The notes beneath the pieces were generated by a model. The model saw nothing but the letters and a program-made list of their open reading frames with translations. It searched no databases and was not told the DNA's origin. Below, piece by piece: positions 11,471-22,699 of a stretch of 64,000 nucleotides of DNA; position 1 is the stretch's first letter, and each line of letters begins with the position of its first letter. The translations under genes were made by a program, and so were the position numbers. The stretch is from positions 15,904,098-15,968,097 of the forward strand of contig OY740772.1 of assembly GCA_963513935.1 (NCBI GenBank), read 5' to 3'. The stretch comes from Aphrophora alni (lineage: Eukaryota; Arthropoda; Insecta; Hemiptera; Aphrophoridae).

Positions 11471-12545
11471 TACTATTTGTGCGTTCAAGTTTTATTCCAA
11501 CAAATATACCATCTCATAAGTCAAGATCTCTATTTATGTAAAAATTAAATATTTTAATACGTTTTAAAGTCAAATCACTTTTTTTTTAATTTAACAATTT
11601 TAAGAATAGTATATTTCATCACTAGGACCAAAAGGGAAGCTTTTTAATAAAAGCTCAAGTTTAACCGAGTTTGGAAAATGAAAATGAGCAAGGATGGAAA
11701 AGCTTCTTTTGGTCCAATTGTTGAACTTTATTTTTCGTTATACTGCAAATAATATAAGAAAACAACTTCACAAAAACTAAAATGATATAAATACTTTAAA
11801 TCGATGGTAACAGCAGTTTTAACGGTTATTTACAATCGAGAGTATCGGTTGTGTTATAGATGCTTTACAATCGTTAATTAATTCGTATAAACGTAGGAAC
11901 AGCTGATGACCTCGACCTCAGCTGATGTTTTTAGGTCCTAGGATTGAAAAGAACAACTTTAGCATCTCAATGCATGTATTGAAAACAGCTGTTTTTGAAG
12001 CAGTATGACGAAAATGAAATTATGCATCTTGCCACATAGTCGTACGAAAAATAATGACGAAGCATAATTTCCATGTCAAATTAACAATTTAAACAATTTA
12101 GTGACTTGCTAAATTTGTGACACTGAGTACATATTATATTATACGGTAGTGTGTGATACGTCAAATCTTTGGGAAATTTAACGATAAGCACCCATTCACA
12201 GTGACGATGGGTTCTGTATTATAATCACGTGATTCCAATGCTATATTGATAAGGTTGGATTAAAGGATCATCTCATGGATTAAAGGACTGTGGTAAAAAT
12301 GTAACAAAACATTGGTTACCGCAATTTTGAGTCTTAAACTATTTTGAGATTTGTTTTCAACTATCTTATAACATATTGCAGACGACTATTAAATTCAATA
12401 GTATAATAAATTTTTTTTAATGTTATAATAAGCCGACAAATTTTTTTAGCCAATTATGAAACGCGTTGAGTTATTAATGGTATCATTTTTGAGAAAGTTT
12501 GATGTTATTTTTTTTTTACTAATTAGTATAATGTCGCTAATTTTT
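11471..12545. other. Stretch without a recognisable gene
   Basis: No supported feature. CAGCTG words occur at about 11900-11990. Confidence 0.4.
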
Positions 12546-12547
12546 TA

Positions 12548-12742
<195 letters not shown>

Positions 12743-14248
12743 GTAAACGCATACACACAAACCTACATAATATATATTATGGACGATTTAAAAATTATAA
12801 CGTATTTGCAAGAAGCTTCAAGAAATAGGTAACGCAAGTTTTAATTATTGGAAAAAACTTTTATATAGAGTACTCAAATTGAAAAACATTACCAACTGGC
12901 ATAAAGTGACCTAATGTTTTAAATGTTTAGCAAAGATTTAGATCAACAAAGATTCAGTTCACAAATTGTATTTTTTGGAAACTCAAAAGTCATTACAATT
13001 CTCTCCACAAATTAGTAACACACACACTTTCTGAACATACAAAAATCAAAAACTCACTTTTCGGCCTTAAAACATTGCATGGGATATCCCTGACGATTTT
13101 GCAAACTTTGAAAATTGGCTGTTTTCTCGAATTAATCTAATTCAGTTACTAACATTTCCAAAATATTGTAGATATAAAGAGGCAAATTTTTAATATCGAC
13201 TGTCCAGAAAATTAAAACATGTAATTATTCGTAAATATCTCAATATGAGAGAGATTAAAAATAAATCAGGGAAGTGGTTGGGGAGTGGGAAAGTTGTGTG
13301 ACTTAAATTTTATACTTTAGATTTTGTTGTAATATTCACAGTTTCAATAAGCCCAGAACAACGCCTGGTGAAATTTTTTTTTCTTGGAGAGGTGGGGTAA
13401 TTAAGGAGTCTTAAGCTAGTAGCGTCAATTTGATATTTCAATTGTTACATCATCAACATATTTCCTAACTTTTGATTCACTCTAAGAATCTTATTTTCCA
13501 GAAATTTCTTTTTTTTTTTAAATATCTCTATTAAAATTTTAAATTGAGATATTAAACCTTTCTGATATTTTAAACATTCAAAAAATCATATTTTATGAAT
13601 TTTTAGGACACCTGTGTGTATTGCCACGATATTGATTAGGGTCAACTAATTGAAATCATATTCCAGTACTGTTTTCTATGTTAAATTGACTCCAAATGAT
13701 TATTTTCTTAAAAATTTACCTTTCATTTTTTAAATAATTTGAATCAATGGAGACATCATAACGACTGAATAAATCCCAATTATAAAATCTGATAGAATTA
13801 AATTAATTTAACTGGTCGTGATTGCCCAGTGTGAGGTTAATTCAGTTACTAGTATTTCCCTAATGTAGGGCGATATTAAAGGGGGGATGTTCTAATATTG
13901 ACTGCTCAGAAAATTACAATATCTCGTGTCATATACGTGACTATCTGTCTGCTGTCATAATCGTCACACTCTCAACTCTACATAGTTTTTGTTTCCCTGG
14001 GGGGAGGGGGAGGGGAGGTTAGGTTAGTGAGATATAAACGTAGTAAAATTTATATTATAAGCCGCCATTTTAATAGAGTTAACTAATTGATTCCAGTACT
14101 GTAAGGTTTTTATGTCAAAATAATGCTAAAAAAATATTATTAGTATTACTCGGGATTGCTAAAAAATCATTCCAGCCTCTCGTATCTTCTAAAGTTTTTT
14201 CTCTTTTCCCACTCAGAAACTGAATAATGAGTACGGAATAATTAATTA
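12743..14248. other. Stretch without a recognisable gene
   Basis: Holds a partial copy of the 10.8-kb tandem unit (about 13540-13615) and a G-rich patch near 13998-14025 (GGGGGGAGGGGGAGGGG then GGTTAGGTTAG). No coding frame is supported. Confidence 0.4.
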
Positions 14249-14375
14249 GCAATTCCGAGGGATGCTAGCTTGATCTATACAATTATTTAATACAGTCTTG
14301 GTTTAAATCCCTCTCTTTTATCTTTTCTATCAAGTCTCTTTTGAGCAACTCTTCTTCTCTTACGCCAATCATGGG
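14249..14375 (-). repeat. Dispersed repeat D1, copy 3
   Basis: Reverse orientation: GCAATTCCGAGGGATGCTAG, AGTCTTGGTTTAAATCCCTC, CTATCAAGTCTC and CTCTTCTTCTCTTACG match the D1 order. Confidence 0.7.
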
Positions 14376-15837
14376 CTAAAGTTCTTAATTTTACTTTGTT
14401 TTATTCATCTTCTATTTTTCTGATAACTTGGAGGTTTTCCCCATTAAACAAGCGAAAAACAATTTTTTCTTACTTTTTTTTTTGATAAATTCTAACCATA
14501 TTTTTGGGGAGTCTGAAACCATTAAAATTCATTTTGGGACATTAAGAAAAAAAAACGATTAAAATCTTAAGCCTTGTTTAGAGTAAATATAATTTTAACC
14601 TGTTTATTTTTTCCATATTCTAAGTATAAACAAATTTTATTTTAAAGTTTATTGTATTTTACGTGCTTGTCACAGTCCAAAACATTCTATTATGAACAAA
14701 AAACGGTTTTCGAGAAATCAACGTCAATGGAAAGAACTTTAAAACGAAAATGCCCAAAGCGGATATATCAACGTAAATTTTAAACTCAATTTTTATTTCC
14801 TATTCATAATAATTTCCCTTGAAATGTAGAATGAAAATAAATGTAGAGATATAGTGCCAAACATATGTTTAGAATTTCAATAACTATGAAATTACAAAAT
14901 TTGATCCTAATAAACTAAAAACATACCAAAAATAAGTCAATTAATGAATGAAAATTGTACCTACGTGTTCCAGGAGAATATCAGGTGCAGAACGAAAGCT
15001 TGTATATCGCTGTGGATATTTAGCATATAATAATTAACTAATTCCAAAATCCATGTAAAGCTGATTAACAATTATAATAAGAGAAGTTAGTTATGGCGCA
15101 GCAATTTATATCACTCAATCAATAAACATTATTAAGTAATAATTCTTTTTATAAAGGTCTACTGTAATAAATATTTAAGAATTAAATTTAAGTCATGAAA
15201 ATATTAAAAGTGTTAAATCAGACAGAGCATTCGACGAAAAAAATAAGGACGACAAAGTGACACAGACAGGGACGTATTTCCCAAAAGGAAGAAAGCCATT
15301 CGTCTAGGGAGACTAAATTTAAGAATGTAAATAAAGAAGAAAGGAAAGCATAAAACACTCCTACGTTTTCCACGCTCCTTTTAACAACATTAAAAACTTC
15401 AACAACTGAATGGTTTACACTTTCTGATAATGAAAAGAATAGCATTTCAAATATAAAATTAATGGTTTTACATTGTATAAAATCTACCCTTCTATCTTTT
15501 GAACTACATATTAGAGATACAGTTCGTGAAAGAAGTTATTCATATAAGAAGTAATAAGATGTATTTACTGTTCCTTTAATCTTAATTAGTTCCAGAAAAT
15601 CCTGGAGTTAAGGGTAAAAAACAGATTACAGTTTCTTGAACTCCAATAATCACTTTTCATTATGTAGAGATTTGTTCGAAAATCGGAAATTAAAAAAAAA
15701 TTATCTTTTTTTATTTTATTGAGCTACTTAGAATCTTAATTTACCGATAATTATGAAATTGGTCTTATTATCAATATTGAAAAATATAATTTTTACGGGC
15801 AATAAGAATTCGCAACAACTATACTATTGTGAATAAA
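14376..15837. other. Mostly featureless; one short coding-like frame at 15180-15305
   Basis: A plus-strand frame opens after a TAA near 15178 and reads FDEKNKDDKVTQTGTYFPKG before a TAG at about 15306. An overlapping minus frame (15218-15445) is also open. Neither resembles a family I know, and splice signals are weak. Confidence 0.3.
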
Positions 15838-16905
15838 ATTTGTGCAATATTTTAACACCGATTATTAGTTTTACTACGGATGTGTGTATGAGAAAGTTTG
15901 TGCAATATTTTGACCGATTATTAGTTTTAGTATTTATGTATGAGAAAGTCTGAGAATATTTTGATAGATTATTATTTTTTAGTATTTACAGTATGTATGA
16001 GCAAGTTTGTGCAATATTTTGAAAGATTATTATTTTTAGTATTTATGTATGAGAAAGTTTGTGCATATTTTGATAGATTATTATTTTTTAGTATTTATGT
16101 ATGAGAAAGTTTGTGCATATTTTGATAGATTATTATTTTTTAGTATTTATGTATGAGCAAGTTTTGTGCAATATTTTGATAGATTATTATTTTTAGTATT
16201 TATGTATGAGAAAGTTTGTGCATATTTTGATAGATTATTATTTTTTAGTATTTATGTATGAGAAGGTTTGTGCAATATTTTGATAGATCATTATTTTTAG
16301 TATTTATGTATGAGAAGGTTTGTGCAATATTTTGATAGATTATTATTTTTAGTATTTATGTATGAGAAGGTTTGTGCAATATTTTGATAGATTATTATTT
16401 TTTAGTATTTATGTATGAGCAAGTTTTGTGCAATATTTTGATAGATTATTATTTTTAGTATTTATGTATGAGAAAGTTTGTGCATATTTTGATAGATTAT
16501 TATTTTTTAGTATTTATGTATGAGCAATTTTTGTGCAATATTTTGATAGATCATTATTTTTAGTATTTATGTATGAGAAGGTTTGTGCAATATTTTGATA
16601 GATCATTATTTTTAGTATTTATGTATGAGAAGGTTTGTGCAATATTTTGATAGATTATTATTTTTAGTATTTATGTGTGAGAAGGTTTGTGCAATATTTT
16701 GATAGATTATTATTTTTAGTATTTAAGTGTGAGAAAGCTACTGCAATATTTTGACTGATTATTAGTTTTAGTATTGATGTACTAGAAAGTTTGTGCAATA
16801 TTGTTGACCGATTATTAGCTTAAGTATTTATGTATATGAGAAAGTTTGTGCAATATTTTGGACCGATTATTAGCTTGAGTATTTATGTATTAGAAAGTAT
16901 GTGAC
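15838..16905. repeat. Satellite-like array, 52-bp monomer, about 20 copies
   Basis: Monomer of about 52 bp containing GAGAAAGTTTGTGCAATATT, TGATAGATTATTATTTTTAG and TATTTATGTAT. Central monomers are nearly identical and alternate between GAGAAAG, GAGAAGG and GAGCAAG starts with TTTG/TTTTG variants. Outer monomers at both ends instead carry ACCGATTATTAGTTTTAGTA and spacing changes. Single monomer-like words occur near 6868 and 33430. Confidence 0.95.
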
Positions 16906-17029
16906 ATTTGATTCCCATTTACACCATGCTAATAGTATTCTGTACCTGGAGCACCTAAAGAAGTTTACATTTCAATAAAGTTTGACAATTAATTATATAG
17001 TTGTAATTGCTATTTTAATTTTGTTGCAG
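16906..17029. other. Spacer between array and candidate exon
   Basis: Contains CACCTAAAGAAGTTTACAT, related to GCCTAAAGAAGTTTTCACAT at about 58515, then an AT-rich tract that would serve as the 3' end of an intron if the downstream exon is real. Confidence 0.3.
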
Positions 17030-17255
17030 ATTAATTATGGCAGCACATTATTCAACATCGACGACATCAATAGAAAACAGTCCAAGTGTTTTTTGAGTGT
17101 TGTATTAAAAAAGACTAAAACAGTAGTGAAAAAGTGAATTTTAAAAATAATGTAATTGGATATATTTTATTTTTCATTGTTATTTTAAAACAACATTTTT
17201 TATATGTATTTACAAATTTGTTACATCAATAAATATTTTTATTGAAATAATTGGC
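17030..17255 (+). CDS. Candidate terminal exon with poly(A) signal, plus strand
   Basis: An acceptor-like TTTTAATTTTGTTGCAG ends at 17029. From there one frame is open for 35 codons to a TGA at 17135-17137 (it includes TLFNIDDINRKQSKCFL and ends TKTVVKK). A second frame gives a shorter serine/threonine-rich tail ending ENSPSVF before a TGA at about 17095. AATAAA at 17228-17233 with U-rich sequence after it would provide 3' end formation. No upstream exon was identified on this strand and the product is not recognised, so this remains a candidate. It lies exactly between two tandem arrays. Confidence 0.35.
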
Positions 17256-18039
17256 TTTCGTTTTATTTTTAGTAGATACCAATACTTTCTCCACTGTAAA
17301 ACGTATATTAATTTAGAAAGTTATCGCTTAGTTTGATAACGGGTATACTACAGCATTTTCCTACATTTAATCAGGAAGTATTAGGAGAATATAATGTTAA
17401 AAGAGGTCAATGCAGCTGTGATTCAAACATCATAGTTGCCATGAATATGTCAATACCAATAGACCTCCTGAAACTTCTATTCACTGGATAACAAGTTTTT
17501 TGTAACTTTTCAAGGTTAACAGGAGAATATAATGTTAAAAGAGGTCAATGTAGCTGTGACTCAAACATCATAGTTGCCATGAATATTTTGATCCCAATAG
17601 ACCTCCTAAAAACTTTTATTGTCTGAATAACTGGTTTTTGGTAACTTTTCAAAGTATCAGGAGAATATAATGTTAAAGGAGGTGGAGGTTACCTGTGATT
17701 AAGTCATGAATTCAGATAGACCACCTATCAAATCATATTCACCTGATAACAGGATTTTGTCGTTTTATCGCAGTATTAGGATAATATAATGGTAAAGGAG
17801 GTAGATGGCAAATGCGATTCAGATTTCAATTCAAATAGGCCTCCTATCAAATCATATTCACCTAATAACAAAATTTTGTCGTTTTACCGCAGTATTCGGA
17901 GAATATAATGTTAAAGGAGGTAGGTGTCAACTGCGTTTCCGTTTTCAATTCAAATAGACCTCCTATCAAATCATATTCACCTGATAACAGGATTTTGTCG
18001 TTTTACCGCAGTATCCGAAGAATATAATGTTGAAGGAGG

Positions 18040-18215
18040 TAGATGTCAGTATGGACGGGGGCACTTTAGAACAAAAGTAGTGGGAAGTGACCACGTGACT
18101 TAAGCCCCGCCCCTTGCCCCACCCTTGCCCCTTCACTTGCCCGTCTCGATGCCCCGCCCCTTGTCCCTCCCCATTCCCCTTGCTCCGCCCCATTTCAACT
18201 CACTTTTGTATCTTT
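18040..18215. repeat. C-rich module with CACGTG, copy 1
   Basis: Inside the array: GGGAAGTGACCACGTGACTT followed by a run of CCCCGCCCC/CTTGCCCC words to about 18192. The complementary strand is G-rich with many GGGG runs. It contrasts sharply with the AT-rich surroundings. Confidence 0.85.
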
Positions 18216-18979
18216 TCAATGTACATTTAAATAGGAAGTATCAGGAGAAAATAATGTTAAAGGAGGTGGAGATAACCTGTGATTGAGTCATGAATTCAGA
18301 TAGACCACCTATCAAATCATATTCACCTGATAACAGGATTTTGTCGTTTTATCGCAGTATTAGGAGAATATAATGGTAAAGGAGGTAGATGGCAAATGCG
18401 ATTCAGATTTCAATTCAAATAGGCCTCCTATCAAATCATATTCACCTAATAACAAAATTTTGTCGTTTTACCGCAGTATTAGGAGAATATAATGGTAAAG
18501 GAGGTAGATGGCAAATGCGATTCAGTTTTCAATTCAAATAGGCCTCCTATCAAATCATATTCACCTAATAACAAAATTTTGTCGTTTTACCGCAGTATTT
18601 GGAGAATATAATGTTAAAGGAGGTAGGTGTCAACTGCGTTTCCGTTTTCAATTCAGATAGACCTCCTATCAAATCATATTCACCTGATAACAGAATTTTG
18701 TCGTTTTATCGCAGTATTAGGAGAATATAATGGTAAAGGAGGTAGATGGCAAATGCGATTCAGATTTCAATTCAAATAGGCCTCCTATCAAATCATATTC
18801 ACCTAATAACAAAATTTTGTCGTTTTACCGCAGTATTAGGAGAATATAATGGTAAAGGAGGTAGATGGCAAATGCGATTCAGTTTTCAATTCAAATAGGC
18901 CTCCTATCAAATCATATTCACCTAATAACAAAATTTTGTCGTTTTACCGCAGTATCCGAAGAATATAATGTTGAAGGAG

Positions 18980-19170
18980 GTAGATGTCAGTATGGACGGG
19001 GGCACTTTAGAACAAAAGTAGTGGGAAGTGACCACGTGACTTAAGCTCCGCCCCTTGCCCCACCCTTGCCCCTTCACTTGCCCGTCTCGATGCCCCGCCC
19101 CTTGCCCCACCCCTTGTCCCTCCCCATTCCCCTTGCCCCGCCCCATTTTAACTCCCTTTTGTATCTTTTC
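18980..19170. repeat. C-rich module with CACGTG, copy 2
   Basis: Near-identical to copy 1, with one additional GCCCCACCCCTTG-type block. Confidence 0.85.
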
Positions 19171-19574
19171 AATGTACATTTAAATAGGAAGTATCAGGAG
19201 AAAATAATGTTAAAGGAGGTGGAGGTTACCTGTGATTAAGTCATGAATTCAGATAGACCATCTATCAAATCATATTCACCTGATAACAGGATTTTGTCGT
19301 TTTATCGCAGTATTAGGAGAATATAATGGTAAAGGAGGTAGATGGCAAATGCGATTCAGTTTTCAATTCAAATAGGCCTCCTATCAAATCATATTCACCT
19401 AATAACAAAATTTTGTCATTTTACCGCATTATTCGGAGAATATAATGTTAAAGGAGGTAGGTGTCAACTGCGTTTCCGTTTACAATTCAGATGACCTCCT
19501 ATCAAATCATATTCACCTGATAACAGGATTTTGTCGTTTTACCGCAGTATCCGAAGAATATAATGTTGAAGGAG

Positions 19575-19725
19575 GTAGATGTCAGTATGGACGGGGGCAC
19601 TTTAGAACAAAAGTAGTGGGAAGTGACCACGTGACTTAAGCCCCGCCCCTTGCCCCACTCTTGCCCCTCCACTTGCTACGCTTCTCTCCCCACCACTTGT
19701 CCCACCCCTTTTGTAACTTTTCAAG
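19575..19725. repeat. C-rich module with CACGTG, copy 3 (divergent 3' part)
   Basis: Starts as copies 1 and 2, then diverges (CTTGCTACGCTTCTCTCCCC) and is shorter. It lies nearest the array edge, fitting edge divergence. Confidence 0.8.
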
Positions 19726-20164
19726 GTACATTTAAACAGAAAGTATCAGGAAAATGTAATGTTAAAGGAGGTAGTTGTTAACTGTGATTCAGTTTTCAAT
19801 TCAGAAAGACCTTCCATCAAATCATATTCACCTGATAACAGGATTTTGCCGTTTTATCGCAGAATTTGGGTAACATAATGTTAAAGGAGGTGGATTTTAG
19901 CTGTAATTCAGTTTTAAATTCAAAATAGACCTCCTATCAAATTATATTCACTTGATAATAGGATTTTGTTGTTTAAAAGCAATATCAGGAGAATATAATC
20001 TTAAAAGACGTCAATGCAGCTGTACTCAATCACCAGAGTTGCTATGAATTAAGCAATACCAATATTCATCCTAACAACTTCCACTCACTGGGTAAGATGG
20101 TTTTTGTAACTTTTATAAGGATCAGTAGAATATAAGTTTTTTAAGAGTTCTGGGGTTTTTTTTG

Positions 20165-20345
20165 TTTTTGTTATGGAAATTGCTGCATTCTACCTTAGAA
20201 TAATTGGAGCAATAGCTTCTACAGTTTTTATGTTGTGGAAAGTGCTGCCTTTTACCAGACAACAAACCAATCAATAATTTTCTCAGTTTATATGGCTGGG
20301 AAGTACAGCACTCTACCATACATATCCTGCAAAATATTGCTACCT
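20165..20345. repeat. Three degenerate 60-bp repeats beside the array
   Basis: TATGGAAATTGCTGCATTCT (20172), TGTGGAAAGTGCTGCCTTTT (20234) and TATGGCTGGGAAGTACAGCA (20291) recur at a 60-bp period. The minus-strand frame at 20122-20349 is open through all three but probably only reflects a period divisible by three. Confidence 0.6.
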
Positions 20346-21050
20346 GCAAGTTAACTTTTTTTCTGTAGGAAACAGGAAATGTGTTAGGAATAACGCAATA
20401 AATTCAAAAAGTCATTTTTCTGTTATTTTACATTTATTCATTAAACAATTTTTATAATTACAATTTTGCAAATATTTTTTCTTTCTAGTACATGCAATGA
20501 TTGGTAAATAATAATTGTTTATATAATAAATCTCACTACATAACCACTTGTAGTCACATTAAAAAATTGACATGAAACTATATAATTTTTGTTTCGCCAC
20601 TATCATAAAACCAAACACAACACTGAACTCTTGTTTACATATGTGTAACACATCGTATCTTCTGAAACAAAAAATTAGAGAACTATAAGAAAATCTGCAA
20701 ATACTTGAAAATAAACAAGGTAAAAAACTTAAACTACATTAACTTATACATTAAACTAAATAAACTAACAAATAATTTTCATAGACTTTTCTCTAACATG
20801 CCAGATTGGGAGATACAGACCCAAAATTTTACTTCCTTGTAACAGTAAAGGATTATAGGTGAAGGATGTGCCATGGTATCTTAAATCGTTCCGAGATATT
20901 TGGATAAATAGTAACAGAGTTACGAGCATTTAATAAGAAAGTATTGCATTTAAAAGGGGCAATTTTATACATTTCAAACTACAATATCTCTCAAATGCAT
21001 TAAAATATCAAACTCATTCAATTCTACATCTAATATTGAAATTTTTATAA
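20346..21050. other. Stretch without a recognisable gene
   Basis: AT-rich, nothing supported. Confidence 0.4.
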
Positions 21051-21053
21051 TAA

Positions 21054-21098
21054 ATAAATAAATAAATAAATAAATAAATATATATATATATATATATA
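21054..21098. repeat. (AATA)n(TA)n microsatellite
   Basis: About 6 AATA units followed by about 10 TA units, directly left of a foldback element. Confidence 0.9.
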
Positions 21099-21115
21099 AT
21101 TTTTAAAATTAAAAA

Positions 21116-21350
21116 ATTGTCATCTTTCATAGGCTTACTTATAAGTAACTCGATTTTATGTAATCACAGTTATGCACAGTTTATAAAGTCACGATGTTTG
21201 TTTTTAAGTATTGAAGTTTTTCAAAGTTAGAAATTTCTAACTATGAAAACCTTCAATACTAAAAACAAACATCTTGACTTTATAAACTGTACATAACTGT
21301 AGTTACAGAAAATCGTGTCACTTATAAGTAAGCCTATGAAAGATGGTGAT
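21116..21350. mobile_element. Foldback MITE-like element, about 115-bp arms
   Basis: Left arm from ATCTTTCATAGGCTTACTTA to AAGTTAGAAA and right arm from TTTCTAACTATGAAAACC to TAAGCCTATGAAAGATGG pair with about 90% identity. They meet at a central GTTAGAAATTTCTAAC palindrome (about 21226-21241). No coding capacity. Confidence 0.85.
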
Positions 21351-22570
21351 TTCTAAAAATTTTTAATTAAATAAAAATAATAGCCCATATGAATTTGTTA
21401 TGTAAAATTATAATTATTTCATCATAATTTTTGACATAACTAAGGGTCATTATTTCCTTCTCATTCAGAGTAAACAAATTGAAGATTGCCAGAGATTTGA
21501 AATGTTTTAAAATGTTCGCGCAATTTTTATTTAGGATCGTAGTTTAAAAATAAATATTTCAATAAAATTCTAATGGAATTTAAAACAGAGCCCAGTATTT
21601 TGATTCTCGGAAAGAATATTCGGTATCCACTGAACATCGAACTTCTGGTAACAATACAGTCGGTGGAATTGTTTAGAAAATTCGCATATTGTGAAATTCT
21701 GATTTTGCAGGACAATTTCCTGAATGAGTTCATTACTAACTACAAATGACCTACCACTTCTTCCTTCATCTTAAATGTTTGTTCTTCTAAAACAAACAAA
21801 CCTACTGATGAAAATATCTTCACTCGTTATTGTTTGACCGTTTACGATGTGTGCCTGCAGCTGACAAATTTTTGTCATCTGAAATCTTAATACAGCATGC
21901 ACTTTGCACTTCGTAAAGTTTTCTATTAAAGCGCTTATTTTGAATGACTATTATGAGAGGCAAAAAAACAGCAACATAACCTTACCACTAGCACAGCTAG
22001 TCGCGCACTACGACAGGAGTGGTGCTGCTACCCCTTTACTTCTTGCTCTAGACATAAATAGAGGTTGGTTTCCGAAGATCCTCATAAACAAAATAGAACA
22101 AAATATTTGGCTGTATCGCATAACCTACAACCATAAAATAGAATGTTTTGCACCCTGGAATGATTATATATTTGAGACAATTTAAAATTGTCAAGAAATG
22201 AAATAGAAAACTTATTTTCAGGATCAAATCACTTAATTTGATAAAAAGTTAAATTATTTCTTGAAATTTAAAACTCAAATACATTGATATTTCTAATGTT
22301 TACTTGGATTTGAGAGATGCGGAAATTAACTATGAAGAATAGTTTTAAGATTTTTGTATTGTAGTTAGATCCAGTGTGTACTAGCCAAATTAACTTTATC
22401 AACCGAGAATAAAAGTACATGTATTAGTCGTGGAACATTATTTCACGTATACAATAATTTTCCACACAACACCGTTCCCAAAAAATGTAGCCACCCCAAT
22501 TTTAAAGTTTGTCTCAGTAAAATTCATGGAAACTATATCTAACAATGTAAAAAATTAAATTAATACTTAC
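21351..22570. other. Stretch without a recognisable gene
   Basis: The 93-codon frame at 21904-22185 uses a non-ATG start and has no known motif. TCGCGCACTACGAC (22004) faintly resembles the R2 repeat at 33.1 and 51.1 kb (CGCGCCACTACGAG). Confidence 0.35.
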
Positions 22571-22699
22571 ATTTCCATTGTCTCGACTTCTGCTACATCG
22601 TAGAAGCAAAACTAACTCTGCTGGTAGGAGGAGAACCTGTAGCTTCGTCCAACAGTCGTAGGCCTTTTAAAAAGAGAGTCCGATGCCATTCCCAAATTT
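22571..22699 (-). CDS. Candidate spliced exon, 129 nt, minus strand
   Basis: Read on the minus strand, the exon is bounded by a pyrimidine-rich acceptor (TTTATTTTTGATTTCAG) and a near-consensus donor (AAT|GTAAGTATT). The enclosed 129 nt is clearly richer in G+C than its flanks. One frame reads IWEWHRTLFLKGLRLLDEAT and continues GSPPTSRVSFASTM to a TAG about 25 nt before the donor. The coding end would thus be close enough to the junction to escape nonsense-mediated decay. The other two frames are interrupted. I do not recognise the protein. It could be the last coding exon of a minus-strand gene whose other exons lie far off in this long-intron genome, or a non-coding exon. Confidence 0.5.

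Larger units (their letters stand above)
17360..20135. repeat. Higher-order tandem array, about 119-bp monomer
   Basis: Central monomers of about 119 bp run from AGGAGAATATAATGGTAAAG through CAATTCAAATAGGCCTCC and ATCATATTCACC to TTGTCGTTTTACCGCAGTAT. First and last units (about 17380-17655 and 19985-20130) are a longer, about 137-bp version sharing AAAGAGGTCAATGCAGCTGT-type sequence. Within the array, blocks repeat at higher order: the module starting CAGTATCCGAAGAATATAAT occurs near 18010, 18950 and 19545, giving periods of about 940 and about 595 bp. Each monomer contains a 25-bp imperfect inverted repeat. Confidence 0.95.

Noticed and set aside
15838..16905. Regular repeats considered as a CRISPR array
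   Set aside because: Units are directly adjacent without unique spacers, and the setting is an insect-like genome.
17360..20135. AGGAGG words upstream of ATG-like triplets, resembling ribosome binding sites
   Set aside because: The DNA is eukaryotic and the words are part of the satellite monomer; the short ORFs at 17966-18193, 18922-19179 and 19445-19639 follow the repeat.
21904..22185. 93-codon plus-strand ORF
   Set aside because: Non-ATG start, no motif, and it overlaps sequence resembling repeat R2.
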